Shown: positions 1 through 6,706 of the stretch, in pieces
Layout of the letters: every line of letters begins with the position of its first letter
Position numbering within the stretch: the stretch's first letter is position 1
Virus record (IMG/VR): IMGVR_UViG_3300020400_000037
Coordinates: 1 to 24,820 of that record
Length of the DNA: 24,820 bases
From: a virus
Reading direction: 5' to 3' (one strand)
Translations under genes and position numbers: made by a program
Notes under the pieces: generated by a model
What the model was told of the DNA's origin: nothing
Databases searched by the model: none
The model's input: the letters and a program-made list of their open reading frames with translations, nothing else

Positions 1-289
1 TGAGCTGGATAACAGTAGGATTCCAAGCATCAGTATAAAGAAAGTAATCGCCATCTTTAACTTGTCCATTACAAAACATTTCTCCTATTTGCTCTAACTG
101 TTTGCTTTTGTATACGTTAGTGCCTCCAAAGTTTAAAAATGCACCTGGAGTAGTAGCCTGTGGAGTATCTCCTCCACTTATAACAGTAACTTCTTCATTA
201 GTAGAACGTTTAAGTTGCTTTGGAAGATATTCCTTCCACTGCTTTGTATAACGTGTTTCTACTGCTTCAATATCAACAATGTATATCAA
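1..289 (-). CDS. Glycosyltransferase-like protein, 3' end cut by window edge
   Basis: This open frame runs off the left edge of the window, so only about 96 N-terminal residues are visible. It starts (M)IYIVDIEAVETRYTKQW and contains TTPGAFLNFGGTNVYKS and GDYFLYTDAWNPTVIQL. These stretches recall glycosyltransferase-like proteins of marine T4-like phages, in which a Rossmann-type N-terminus is followed by a YTDAWNP-like segment. That assignment is from memory of the family and is only moderate. I place the start at TTG 289-287, which overlaps the upstream stop as TTGA and sits 7 nt after an AGAGGA ribosome site. An in-frame ATG at 310-308 would add seven residues but has no visible ribosome site. 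It is last in the queD-like operon, so a role in decorating DNA or a surface sugar is possible but not shown. Confidence 0.5.
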   Translation of the reverse strand, partial: MIYIVDIEAVETRYTKQWKEYLPKQLKRSTNEEVTVISGGDTPQATTPGAFLNFGGTNVYKSKQLEQIGEMFCNGQVKDGDYFLYTDAWNPTVIQL

Positions 290-501
290 TTTAGTTTCCT
301 CTTTTTCCATCGAGCAATTCTACGTCTTTTTCTTTCTGCCCTTGCGGCATTTGGATCTAAAAAAGCCTTGTATGCTCGACTTTGTTCATTATACAAATCT
401 CTCTCATTAAATTTGTATCCTTCAAACCTACAAAAGTTTTTAAACTTTTCAAGGTCATCAAAAATTTGTACTACTTGGGGGTTATCAGCAAAATATGACA
501 C
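286..501 (-). CDS. Small basic protein of unknown function, GTG start
   Basis: A 71-residue protein that I do not recognise. The N-terminal two thirds look helical (FADNPQVVQIFDDLEKFKNF, then EGYKFNERDLYNEQSRAYK), and the last 20 residues are very basic (RAERKRRRIARWKKRK), which suggests nucleic-acid binding. The frame stays open upstream to ATG 555, inside the preceding gene. The start is better placed at GTG 501-499, because a strong AGAGGAG lies 8 nt upstream and the previous stop is at 518. It lies between a QueD/PTPS-like gene and a glycosyltransferase-like gene, so it may belong to the same DNA-modification unit, but nothing in the sequence proves this. Confidence 0.6.
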   Translation of the reverse strand: MSYFADNPQVVQIFDDLEKFKNFCRFEGYKFNERDLYNEQSRAYKAFLDPNAARAERKRRRIARWKKRKLN

Positions 502-517
502 GTCACGTTCTCCTCTT

Positions 518-901
518 CTATTTTGCGTATTCGATATGTGCACCATTTTCTCCATCTTCAGAAACGTCTATGTGAACTTCTCTGCCTGGATACTTTTCAT
601 TAATTTTTGCAAAAAGATCATCACTGATCATTTCACAACTCTTGTAGTCTAGTTCTAATGTTTTTTCAGCATATAGTTTTTCCAACCATCTCTTGAATTG
701 TATAAATTCAATGTCTCTATCATCATGGAATACTTCTATTGCTACTTTAAATTTAAAAATGTGTCTATGAATGTAGCCTAAGAAACTTACATCATATTCA
801 TCACCTGTTGCTAGTTTTGGATCATCAAGTGCCGCAGGATACTTATGTAAGCCTTCCTTTTGAAACGTCACCCAAATCATTCTCTTTGTATTGTTGTCCA
901 C
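518..901 (-). CDS. PTPS/QueD-family-like protein (6-pyruvoyl/6-carboxy-tetrahydropterin synthase fold)
   Basis: About 127 residues, close to the roughly 120 of QueD. Visible features match the fold in order: a His near the N-terminus (EGLHKYPAA), the pair HRH in GYIHRHIFKFKV (like the HGH zinc motif), IEFIQFKRWLEKL (like the VDF segment), SCEMISDDLF (like PT-x-EN), and a C-terminal strand ending GAHIEY (like E-T-x-x-x-AEY). Together these offer the three-His zinc site. The catalytic Cys that precedes HGH in QueD is not evident, so the reaction may differ. QueD makes 6-carboxytetrahydropterin on the way to preQ0, which fits the DpdA/TGT-like gene at 2246-3781. The start is GTG 901-899, with AAGGAGG 5 nt upstream and an early-type promoter just before it. 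Upstream in-frame ATGs at 934 and 970 lie within or beside the promoter and are less likely. Confidence 0.6.
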   Translation of the reverse strand: MDNNTKRMIWVTFQKEGLHKYPAALDDPKLATGDEYDVSFLGYIHRHIFKFKVAIEVFHDDRDIEFIQFKRWLEKLYAEKTLELDYKSCEMISDDLFAKINEKYPGREVHIDVSEDGENGAHIEYAK

Positions 902-947
902 CTTTGCCTCCTTAATAGTTACAGCCTTTTGCATTTCTACTTCTTCA

Positions 948-976
948 AGTATAGCACTATTACCCCACATTGTCAA
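948..976 (-). promoter_or_regulatory. Sigma70-type early promoter before the queD-like gene
   Basis: Minus-strand TTGACA (976-971), a 17-bp spacer and TATACT (953-948). The predicted start is near 941, giving a leader of about 40 nt that contains AAGGAGG and leads to GTG 901. The promoter overlaps the 3' end of the preceding gene. The hexamer match and the well-placed ribosome site downstream support it. Confidence 0.75.
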
Positions 977-1496
977 CCTCTTCTAATGGAGTATCTCTAC
1001 CATACTCGTCCCAATTTGTAAAGTTTGCATCTAATTTTAGATCTTTTACATTATGGATCCAAACACCTTTGTTGCTATGTTTGAAATCTTGATCATCAAC
1101 TTTGATACAAGCATTTTCATTTAAGTTTTCAATTTTTGGCATCTTTACACTTATCTGCGAAATAAAGTTTTCAAAACGATTATAATCAAAATCAACCACG
1201 TGTTGATGATACTTGATATCATAATCCAAAGTTACCAACCAACCTTCTTCAAGAAGTGGCATAATCATATCGTCCCAGTCTTCCTTTTGATCATCGTTGT
1301 TTGGATTGAAACTTTGATTAGCACCCAAGTATATGTGTTTGCAATCATTTTCTCTTGCCTTGTCCATTATATCAACTGAAAACTGTGTGCCTACAACAAA
1401 CAAAGTTCTCATCATGTGTGCTGGAGTCTTTTCAACTTCGTTGCCCACAAAGAAAACTACATTGTCTTTTACACCGTTATCATAATCTCGTTTCAC
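960..1496 (-). CDS. Conserved phage protein of unknown function, GTG start
   Basis: A 178-residue soluble protein with no signal peptide or membrane segment. It shows an alpha/beta pattern: DNVVFFVGNEVEKTPA, MRTLFVVGTQFSVDIMDKA, CKHIYLGANQSFN, then EEGWLVTLDYDIKY. The C-terminal half (ISVKMPKIENLNENACIKVD, NKGVWIHNV) reads as beta strands. I recall similar proteins in T4-like marine phages only as hypotheticals, and I cannot name a catalytic motif. The GTG start at 1496 overlaps the upstream stop as GTGA and has GGGAG 6 nt upstream. It is translationally coupled to the 2OG oxygenase before it and followed by the queD-like gene, so a role in base or nucleotide modification would be a guess from context. 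Confidence 0.7.
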   Translation of the reverse strand: MKRDYDNGVKDNVVFFVGNEVEKTPAHMMRTLFVVGTQFSVDIMDKARENDCKHIYLGANQSFNPNNDDQKEDWDDMIMPLLEEGWLVTLDYDIKYHQHVVDFDYNRFENFISQISVKMPKIENLNENACIKVDDQDFKHSNKGVWIHNVKDLKLDANFTNWDEYGRDTPLEEVDNVG

Positions 1497-2086
1497 TGAA
1501 AACTCCCATCATTTATATCTCCATTAAAAGCAATACTGATTCTATCTCTATTGCTTAGGTTAGCATTTGCATTATGTAATAGATAGCTTGGAAAACAAAC
1601 TAACTTGCCTACTTCTGGCTTAATCCTAAATCTAGTCGAATTCCACATATTAGGATTCTTTATGTGTCTATAAGGAATTGCATAGTCAAACAATTGATGT
1701 GGTGGAAACAAAGTTAAGTTGCCACACTTTTCACTTGCCTGAGCATAATAAACACAACTTAAAACATTTCTATCATGCATATGAACTGTATTGATGTTAG
1801 TACCAGCACCTGCAGGATAATTTATGTTTATCCAGTTATTCTTTATTTGAATAGGACAGTTTATGGTATAGTATTCTTCCGTTACCTTATCCATCATTTT
1901 TTGCACATGACTTTTAAGTTCATCAAATCTTGGATCCGGAAGCCACCAATCACTTTGCCAACCGCCATCAGCCTCTCCCCATGTTTGCTCTTTCTTCATA
2001 TCATAACAAGCATCAACAATAGCTTTATTGTCAATGTGAAGAAAGTCTTCTAGCAAAAGAGTTGGAAAGAGAGTTGTGTGTTGCAT
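1493..2086 (-). CDS. 2OG-Fe(II) oxygenase family protein (2OG-FeII_Oxy_5 type)
   Basis: This 197-residue protein has the pattern of the phage-rich 2OG-Fe(II) oxygenase family. HMHDRNVLSCVYY at 102-114 supplies an H-x-H/D iron-ligand region. GKLVCFPSYLLHNANANLS at 160-178 supplies the distal His171. RDRISIAFN at 180-188 contains the Arg expected to bind the 2-oxoglutarate carboxylate. Such enzymes hydroxylate protein, small-molecule or nucleic-acid substrates using O2 and 2OG; the substrate cannot be read here. The ATG start overlaps the stop of the upstream DUF465-like gene as TAATG. It stands two genes downstream of the DpdA-like enzyme and is one of two such oxygenases in the window (the other is at 10522-11067). 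They differ enough not to be a recent duplication. Confidence 0.85.
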   Translation of the reverse strand: MQHTTLFPTLLLEDFLHIDNKAIVDACYDMKKEQTWGEADGGWQSDWWLPDPRFDELKSHVQKMMDKVTEEYYTINCPIQIKNNWININYPAGAGTNINTVHMHDRNVLSCVYYAQASEKCGNLTLFPPHQLFDYAIPYRHIKNPNMWNSTRFRIKPEVGKLVCFPSYLLHNANANLSNRDRISIAFNGDINDGSFQ

Positions 2087-2259
2087 TAATGACCTGCCAA
2101 TTTATCCTTTAGTTTTAGTTTGATCTTTTTGTGTCGTTGTAATAGTTCTTTGGTTTCCCATGTTCTATCTTTTTCACGTTCTTCTGTTAGTTCAGAAGTC
2201 TTTTTATCATAATACCTGTGATCATGTTCAAGTTTTTTGTATGCTTTACTTTTGTTCAT
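2086..2259 (-). CDS. DUF465/YdcH-like short helical protein
   Basis: A 57-residue, highly charged helical protein starting MNKSKAYKKLEHDHRYYDKK and ending QRHKKIKLKLKDKLAGH. An early E-x-x-H-x-x-Y/L-D segment and a late LKL-KDKL segment match the antiparallel hairpin layout of DUF465/YdcH proteins, whose role is poorly known. Its ATG lies inside the 3' end of the DpdA-like gene (14-bp overlap), and its stop overlaps the next start as TAATG. The tight coupling on both sides is the main evidence that it is a real gene; the family call is by pattern only. Confidence 0.65.
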   Translation of the reverse strand: MNKSKAYKKLEHDHRYYDKKTSELTEEREKDRTWETKELLQRHKKIKLKLKDKLAGH

Positions 2260-3781
2260 TTTCTAACTCCTCCAACTTACTTTCTTGTAAGTCTTCTGTG
2301 TCTGTTTCCGCAACTGGCACACTATCAGCATCATCAAACAATGCATTGAATTGCGTTTGTGCATTTATAGTTTTTTTACCTGTTGCTCCTCTAGTGCCTA
2401 TAATAGACATCCAGAATCTTGAATATTCCTCAATGATTGCTTCTGCCTTACCTCTGTCGCTTGTAGAAAATATTGCATCAATCACATCACGGAAATAAAG
2501 TCTATCAAATTTTTCTTGTACCAACATAGCAGGATATATACCGTTGTCATAGCATCTATTAGCTTCTTGTACTGCATTAATATGATGCCATACGTTATGT
2601 GCCATCTGTATTGCATAACTAAAACTATCCCAACTAGTTTTACCTTCCTTGCCAATCTTGTTTAAATCACCTGGAGCATAAATGCAAATATCTTTTACAA
2701 GTATGTCCTTTGATACAGGGCTGTCTTGGAAGTTTTTAAATATACCATCTTGTAGTACACCATCTTTAAATAATCTTGTATCACTTGCATACTTCTTGTC
2801 ATCAATGCTAGGCACCATTCTGTACACCCACTTTGTTCTATCAAGTGTTTCTGTTTGTATGTACAGTTGACCATTAGCAGTTGCCAAGAAAGGACTTGCA
2901 CAATCAAATGTTATTGTAAAGTTTTCGTTGTGATACTTTCGAACTGCTCTTTGAATATCTGTTAATAATACTGCCCATTCTAATTTACTTGTACCTAAGA
3001 AGTGCATAAAGTCATGCAATCCTTTTTCCAAGAATCCATCAAAACGTAGTGCAACAAGTCTTTTTAGAACAAGATGTATATCACACATATTCTGGCCACC
3101 CATTGACCAACCATTAAAGTGATCTGAATATTTCTTAGGATCACAATAATCTTTCATCTGTTGATACCAATCTTCAGCATCTGTATGATTCTCACCTTGC
3201 AATACATTTAAGAATTTACAATTACCATTTCTATTTTTCATAAAGTAATCATTGTTTATTCTAGTTGCATTTACAGCCTCTTGATATGTAGTAATACCAG
3301 TTGCTTTTTGACCAGCTTCGGATCTTGACACCCATGCTGGAATATCAAGTATCATACCATAATCCATATACTTGTCCATCCAAGTAAGGACTTGTTCACG
3401 TTTCTTTTTTGCTTTAGGACAGTTAGGATCTTTCCAATCACCTTCCCACACACCTTTACCAATCTGGAATCCTCCAGAGTCACCTAGTAACCAACTAGAG
3501 TTACGATCTCTGTTTCGGATCATGTCTTCCTTGGGTGCGTGTTTGTTTACATCAAGTTCGGCGTGTCCTGCCGAATATAAACTCCAATGATATTGAAACA
3601 TACTAGCTTGTGGTTCAAGCCAGTTCAAACTTTCTACTTCTGTAGGAAAAGATTTAGGAATACGTGTCTTTTCAACATATTCCTCATATCTCTGTTTACC
3701 GACGAAAGTCGCAAAAAACCCACTAATGGCAGGGAGAAAAACTGCATAATCTTTTTGTGCATTAGTAAGATTTGTATTCAA
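2246..3781 (-). CDS. DpdA/TGT-family (queuine tRNA-ribosyltransferase-like) transglycosylase
   Basis: A 511-residue enzyme with tRNA-guanine transglycosylase landmarks in the right order. DSGGFQ at 101-106 contains the Asp general base. NVLQG at 192-196 matches the (I/V)VQGG loop, and GWSMGG at 224-229 matches G(Y/F)AIGG. HFLGTSK at 260-266 matches YLMGVG. FDCASPF followed by ANGQLY at 292-306 matches FDCVxPTRxxxNG, which carries the nucleophilic Asp. The usual C-x-C-x-x-C zinc site of tRNA TGTs is not apparent, and about 120 extra C-terminal residues follow the core. Phage members of this superfamily (DpdA) swap guanine in DNA for 7-deazaguanine bases, which protects against host restriction. 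With a QueD-like gene downstream, DNA modification is likelier than tRNA modification. It directly follows the sliding clamp and probably shares its early promoter. Confidence 0.8.
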   Translation of the reverse strand: MNTNLTNAQKDYAVFLPAISGFFATFVGKQRYEEYVEKTRIPKSFPTEVESLNWLEPQASMFQYHWSLYSAGHAELDVNKHAPKEDMIRNRDRNSSWLLGDSGGFQIGKGVWEGDWKDPNCPKAKKKREQVLTWMDKYMDYGMILDIPAWVSRSEAGQKATGITTYQEAVNATRINNDYFMKNRNGNCKFLNVLQGENHTDAEDWYQQMKDYCDPKKYSDHFNGWSMGGQNMCDIHLVLKRLVALRFDGFLEKGLHDFMHFLGTSKLEWAVLLTDIQRAVRKYHNENFTITFDCASPFLATANGQLYIQTETLDRTKWVYRMVPSIDDKKYASDTRLFKDGVLQDGIFKNFQDSPVSKDILVKDICIYAPGDLNKIGKEGKTSWDSFSYAIQMAHNVWHHINAVQEANRCYDNGIYPAMLVQEKFDRLYFRDVIDAIFSTSDRGKAEAIIEEYSRFWMSIIGTRGATGKKTINAQTQFNALFDDADSVPVAETDTEDLQESKLEELENEQK

Positions 3782-3790
3782 TGTTCTCTC

Positions 3791-4522
3791 CTACTTAGAC
3801 TGTGCAGGTAAAATATAATTGTACTCCGCTAGTCCACTATCAACTGTGATCTGCATAGCACCTTGATCGGAAATCTTCATTGTTAGTTTTCCATCAAGTC
3901 CAAGTATAGCTTGTACCTGTGCTACTGGCCAACTCCATGCGTGTTTAAGTTCGCCACTGATACCTTTTGCAAAATCAAATGATCCTGCGTGTGTACTGTG
4001 ATCACCAAAGTAAAATACTAAATTATTGTTTTCAGTTTTTACTGTAAAAACAGTTTCTTCTGAATGAGCCGCACTCTGCAACTTCATTCTTTGTATTGAA
4101 GCAATAGTTGGTTCAATCTCAACTTCCCAACTTGCACCTTTAAACTTAACACTCTTAAGTTTTTCATTGATGATCTCTTGATTCATAAATCTGTAATCAT
4201 TTTGGAAATCACCAGCTTCATTTTCAAAGTGAATGTGTGTTGGAATCTCTTCACCATTTCTAGTTGCTTTCTCAACTGAAAGTTTTGCATTTTTCTGATA
4301 TTCTGGATTCTTCAAATGCAAAGCAAGTTTATCCAAATTGGGCATACCAAACGTTGCCGCAAATTCTGTAACAGGTTTTTGTGTATTTGCAGTCAATATA
4401 ACACTTCTATCTTCTGCCATACTATCTATTTGTGTAGATTGATCATCACCTGTAACTTTCACTAGATTCAAAAAGCCTAGTGAATGTGTATGAGCAACCA
4501 TATCTTGTAAGATGTCTTTCAT
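3791..4522 (-). CDS. 45: DNA polymerase sliding clamp, gp45-like
   Basis: A 243-residue, beta-rich protein starting MKDILQDMVAHTHSLGF and ending SGLAEYNYILPAQSK. I recognise the end segments and the internal GDFQNDYRFMN and YFGDHSTHAGSFDF as typical of sliding clamps from marine T4-like phages. Length fits T4 gp45 (228 residues). The trimeric clamp encircles DNA and tethers the polymerase; in T4 it also acts as the mobile activator of late transcription with gp33 and gp55. A strong early-type promoter lies directly upstream, and AAGGAG precedes the ATG by about 7 nt. No clamp-loader gene is present in this window. Confidence 0.8.
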   Translation of the reverse strand: MKDILQDMVAHTHSLGFLNLVKVTGDDQSTQIDSMAEDRSVILTANTQKPVTEFAATFGMPNLDKLALHLKNPEYQKNAKLSVEKATRNGEEIPTHIHFENEAGDFQNDYRFMNQEIINEKLKSVKFKGASWEVEIEPTIASIQRMKLQSAAHSEETVFTVKTENNNLVFYFGDHSTHAGSFDFAKGISGELKHAWSWPVAQVQAILGLDGKLTMKISDQGAMQITVDSGLAEYNYILPAQSK

Positions 4523-4545
4523 CAGTTTTTCTCCTTTGATTTATT

Positions 4546-4574
4546 ATTGTACAAAAGATCTGTCATTTAGTCAA
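4546..4574 (-). promoter_or_regulatory. Sigma70-type early promoter before the sliding clamp
   Basis: Minus-strand TTGACT (4574-4569), a 17-bp spacer and TACAAT (4551-4546), each 5 of 6 to consensus. The predicted start is near 4539, just ahead of AAGGAG and the clamp ATG at 4522. The -35 box overlaps the stop codon of the upstream epimerase gene. No hairpin terminator separates the two genes. Confidence 0.75.
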
Positions 4575-5294
4575 GTCCTTTTGTTGACTTAGGTAGTCAA
4601 ATAATTCTATTTTTGGTGACCAACCTAAATTCTCTAGTTCCGAAATGTCAGCTTTATTGCATAACCTTTCGTGTTCGTCTCCGATTCTATGATCTACTTC
4701 TAGATCAAGAAAAGTTGTTATATCACCTAGTGGTGTGCTTTTGCCAGTACCAATATCAACAACACCGTTGATATCTCTGTTCATTAAAAAACAAATGGCA
4801 CTACACACGTCATCTATGTGTATAAAATCTCGTTTGTGATTGGAATGTATGTAAGACAGATCATTTCGAAGTAGTCTTGGGATAAACATATTGGGCCTTT
4901 GCTGACTGTTACTGTATATAGTGCAAAAACGTAAACCTAAACTGTTTCTTGGAGCAATCTCTTCTACTGTCCTTTTTGTAAGTGCATAAGGATTTCTTTC
5001 TGGCTCCTTTGATGTGCTTGAACTTGCATACATTACTCTCGTGTCTTTGAAATGGTCAAAAAGTCTTTTGGTAGCAATAACATTGTTGTTCCAATATTCT
5101 TTTGGTCTTTCTAAACTATTCCTTATTCCTGAAGAAGCCGCCAAGTGTATCACAAGGTCAACTTTGTAATTCAAATCACAAGTAAGCAAATTGTTGCCAT
5201 CGGATTTGTCTAGTGTATAGACTTGATGTGCTTTTAAATGTTGAACAAGATGTGATCCAACATATCCTTTGCTACCTGTTAATAATATTTTCAT
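4563..5294 (-). CDS. NAD-dependent epimerase/dehydratase (extended SDR family)
   Basis: A 243-residue extended short-chain dehydrogenase. TGSKGYVGSHL at 6-16 is the G-x-x-G-x-x-G nucleotide-binding motif. DLVIHLAASSG at 46-56 is the HxAA strand, and SSSTS at 91-95 with Y103-x-x-x-K107 (PYALTK) forms the catalytic set. RDFIHIDDV at 155-163 is the usual C-terminal landmark, and LGWSPKI at 223-229 is the typical end motif. It is shorter than cellular GalE-type enzymes (about 310-340 residues), so the substrate domain is trimmed. It should act on a nucleotide-sugar; phages use such enzymes to supply sugars for DNA or surface glycosylation. The substrate is not readable. Its start overlaps the upstream small zinc-protein stop as ATGA. 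Confidence 0.85.
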   Translation of the reverse strand: MKILLTGSKGYVGSHLVQHLKAHQVYTLDKSDGNNLLTCDLNYKVDLVIHLAASSGIRNSLERPKEYWNNNVIATKRLFDHFKDTRVMYASSSTSKEPERNPYALTKRTVEEIAPRNSLGLRFCTIYSNSQQRPNMFIPRLLRNDLSYIHSNHKRDFIHIDDVCSAICFLMNRDINGVVDIGTGKSTPLGDITTFLDLEVDHRIGDEHERLCNKADISELENLGWSPKIELFDYLSQQKDLTK

Positions 5295-5497
5295 ACTTCA
5301 TAATCTCCTGGTGTCGGAGCACCTGGTGTTTCGAATCCTTCTGGTGCAACGTAAAGTGTATGGTAAGCATCTATCTCTGAGGCACACTCAGCACAAAAAC
5401 CATAACCACCTGATAGTATTTCTACCACATGATCCTTTTCACATCTTCCTACCTTGCCAGTGAAACTAGTCAATGTCTTTGTTACTCCAATCGCCAT
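5291..5497 (-). CDS. Small putative zinc-binding protein
   Basis: A 68-residue protein with C19, H23, C35 and C38 spaced as C-x3-H-x11-C-x2-C, which fits one zinc site, followed by an acidic Pro/Gly-rich tail. An upstream TTG at 5545 would lengthen it. However, ATG 5497 overlaps the upstream stop exactly (TAATG), and that upstream frame encodes another plausible small protein, so I use ATG 5497. It is translationally coupled to the epimerase through ATGA. Function unknown. Confidence 0.65.
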   Translation of the reverse strand: MAIGVTKTLTSFTGKVGRCEKDHVVEILSGGYGFCAECASEIDAYHTLYVAPEGFETPGAPTPGDYEV

Positions 5498-5664
5498 TAC
5501 CACCACCCCATTATATGACCATTGCCTAATATTATCATTAAGCAAGTTACTATGTGCAATATTACCCAGAACGTTCTAACAAGTAATACTTGCTTGTCAT
5601 AGTCCTTGGTCTTGTCATCTGAAAAAGATCCAAGTGCATACTGCCATATTTTTAACAATCTCAT
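5497..5664 (-). CDS. Small single-pass membrane protein
   Basis: A 55-residue protein, MRLLKIWQYALGSFSDDKTK with a TM segment at about residues 28-46 (LVRTFWVILHIVTCLMIIL) and a short GNGHIMGWW end. It starts with ATGA overlapping the upstream stop and ends with TAATG overlapping the downstream start. This perfect coupling on both sides is the main evidence for a real gene. No family recognised. Confidence 0.6.
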   Translation of the reverse strand: MRLLKIWQYALGSFSDDKTKDYDKQVLLVRTFWVILHIVTCLMIILGNGHIMGWW

Positions 5665-5840
5665 TCTTCGTCCTCTGGAATATAAGGATCCATGTCATCG
5701 TCATTGTTGATAACTTTTACAGATTTGTTTTCCCATTTCATTATTATTTCATTTATCTTACCCATAGGGTAATTTTTATGTACAAGTTCTGCACGATATT
5801 CTTTTAGCTCAGCTAATAGTTCTTCTATCTCCCCAGCCAT
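5661..5840 (-). CDS. Small acidic protein of unknown function
   Basis: A 59-residue protein, MAGEIEELLAELKEYRAEL at the start (helical) and an acidic end, VINNDDDMDPYIPEDEE. The ATG follows AGGAG by 7 nt, overlaps the 3' end of the preceding coiled-coil gene by 16 bp, and its stop overlaps the next start as ATGA. No family recognised. Confidence 0.6.
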   Translation of the reverse strand: MAGEIEELLAELKEYRAELVHKNYPMGKINEIIMKWENKSVKVINNDDDMDPYIPEDEE

Positions 5841-6031
5841 CTTTTTACTCCTTCGATAGGATTTTTAAGTCCTTCGTATGTTTTGTCAATAAAATTAATG
5901 TGTTTTTCTAACGTCAATTTTAATGTACTGATTTCACTTTCTAGACCATCTAGTCTTTTGTGAAGTTTTTTCATTTCACTTAAAAATACTTCCTTGTTTT
6001 GTTCCATATATTTTTTAAGATCTGAATCCAT
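5825..6031 (-). CDS. Small coiled-coil protein
   Basis: A 68-residue, almost entirely helical protein. Heptad-like leucines run through KKLHKRLDGLESEISTLKLT, and it ends GVKRWLGR. Its ATG lies inside the last codons of the exonuclease gene (17-bp overlap) with GGAG 6 nt upstream. It may be an oligomeric accessory factor; no function can be assigned. Confidence 0.6.
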   Translation of the reverse strand: MDSDLKKYMEQNKEVFLSEMKKLHKRLDGLESEISTLKLTLEKHINFIDKTYEGLKNPIEGVKRWLGR

Positions 6032-6569
6032 TTGTTACTCCAAAGTGTTTATAAGTTGACTGTATACATTTTGCTTGATAATAACAGTCAGCCAATGCAT
6101 TGTGCATTTCTTCTTGTATTGCTTTACGTGGATCACTTGGCATCATGCTGAACACAGTTCTGCTGTCTCTGATTTGCCAGAAGTTCCAAGGCGTAGGCTT
6201 TTTTATGTTTTTGTATAAATTTTGTAATATTGCATAGTCAAACAAGGGACCTTGACACCATAGTTGATCAAGTCCAACACAAAATTTATTAATTGCTTTT
6301 GTTAGTTGATCCATGTTTACACGATCCTTGTGTTCACCAAATGCTTCGTCCTGTATATTTTGTGGTTGCTTCTTCCACCAGTCGATAGTGTTTGGATCTA
6401 TGGTTCTGCCTAATTGTTCTGATTGTTCTTCGATGTCACAACGCAGATACAAACCACCATGCGGTTCTGCGTTGGAGTATGGATCAAACTTGATAGCACC
6501 TACAGTCATTATTACTGCATCTGGTTCTACACCAAGTGTCTCTAAGTCTATCATTCCATGTGTTGCCAT
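6015..6569 (-). CDS. dexA: DexA-like 3'-5' exonuclease (DEDDh, Rv2179c-type fold)
   Basis: A 184-residue exonuclease. MIDLETLG at 6-13 gives D8 and E10. LWCQGPLFDYAIL at 103-115 gives D111. HNALADCYYQA at 156-166 gives His156 and Asp161 of the H-x4-D motif. This completes the DEDDh catalytic set that binds two metal ions. The layout matches phage DexA and Rv2179c-like exonucleases (T4 DexA is 227 residues, so this one is compact). It likely degrades single strands or RNA during replication or nucleotide recycling. It follows DNA polymerase with only a tiny membrane protein between. The polymerase has its own proofreading domain, so this is a separate activity. Confidence 0.85.
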   Translation of the reverse strand: MATHGMIDLETLGVEPDAVIMTVGAIKFDPYSNAEPHGGLYLRCDIEEQSEQLGRTIDPNTIDWWKKQPQNIQDEAFGEHKDRVNMDQLTKAINKFCVGLDQLWCQGPLFDYAILQNLYKNIKKPTPWNFWQIRDSRTVFSMMPSDPRKAIQEEMHNALADCYYQAKCIQSTYKHFGVTNGFRS

Positions 6570-6570
6570 A

Positions 6571-6705
6571 CTACACCAATTTCATTAATATGATCACTTG
6601 AAGCACTAAGACTGCAATCGGCACAACAGTTCTAATAAGTTCCATTGTATGATTGTATTCGTCTAGCTTTCTTTCAAGTTTATTTCTTTCTCTTTTCAGT
6701 TGCAT
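6571..6705 (-). CDS. Tiny single-pass membrane protein
   Basis: A 44-residue protein: a charged helix (MQLKRERNKLERKLDEYNHT), then one TM segment (RTVVPIAVLVLQVIILMKLV) to the end. It is preceded by GGAGGAGGCGAG and starts one base after the DNA polymerase stop. It ends one base before the exonuclease start. Position, ribosome site and amphipathic-plus-TM design support a real gene; function unknown. Confidence 0.6.
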   Translation of the reverse strand: MQLKRERNKLERKLDEYNHTMELIRTVVPIAVLVLQVIILMKLV

Positions 6706-6706
6706 A

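Noticed and set aside
5498-5545. N-terminal extension of the small zinc protein from TTG 5545
   Set aside because: That stretch is better explained as the end of a separate 55-residue membrane protein that stops exactly at TAATG 5497.
6212-6241. TTGACT-18-TATACA inside the exonuclease gene
   Set aside because: The -10 box is only 4 of 6, and no well-placed downstream start is evident.
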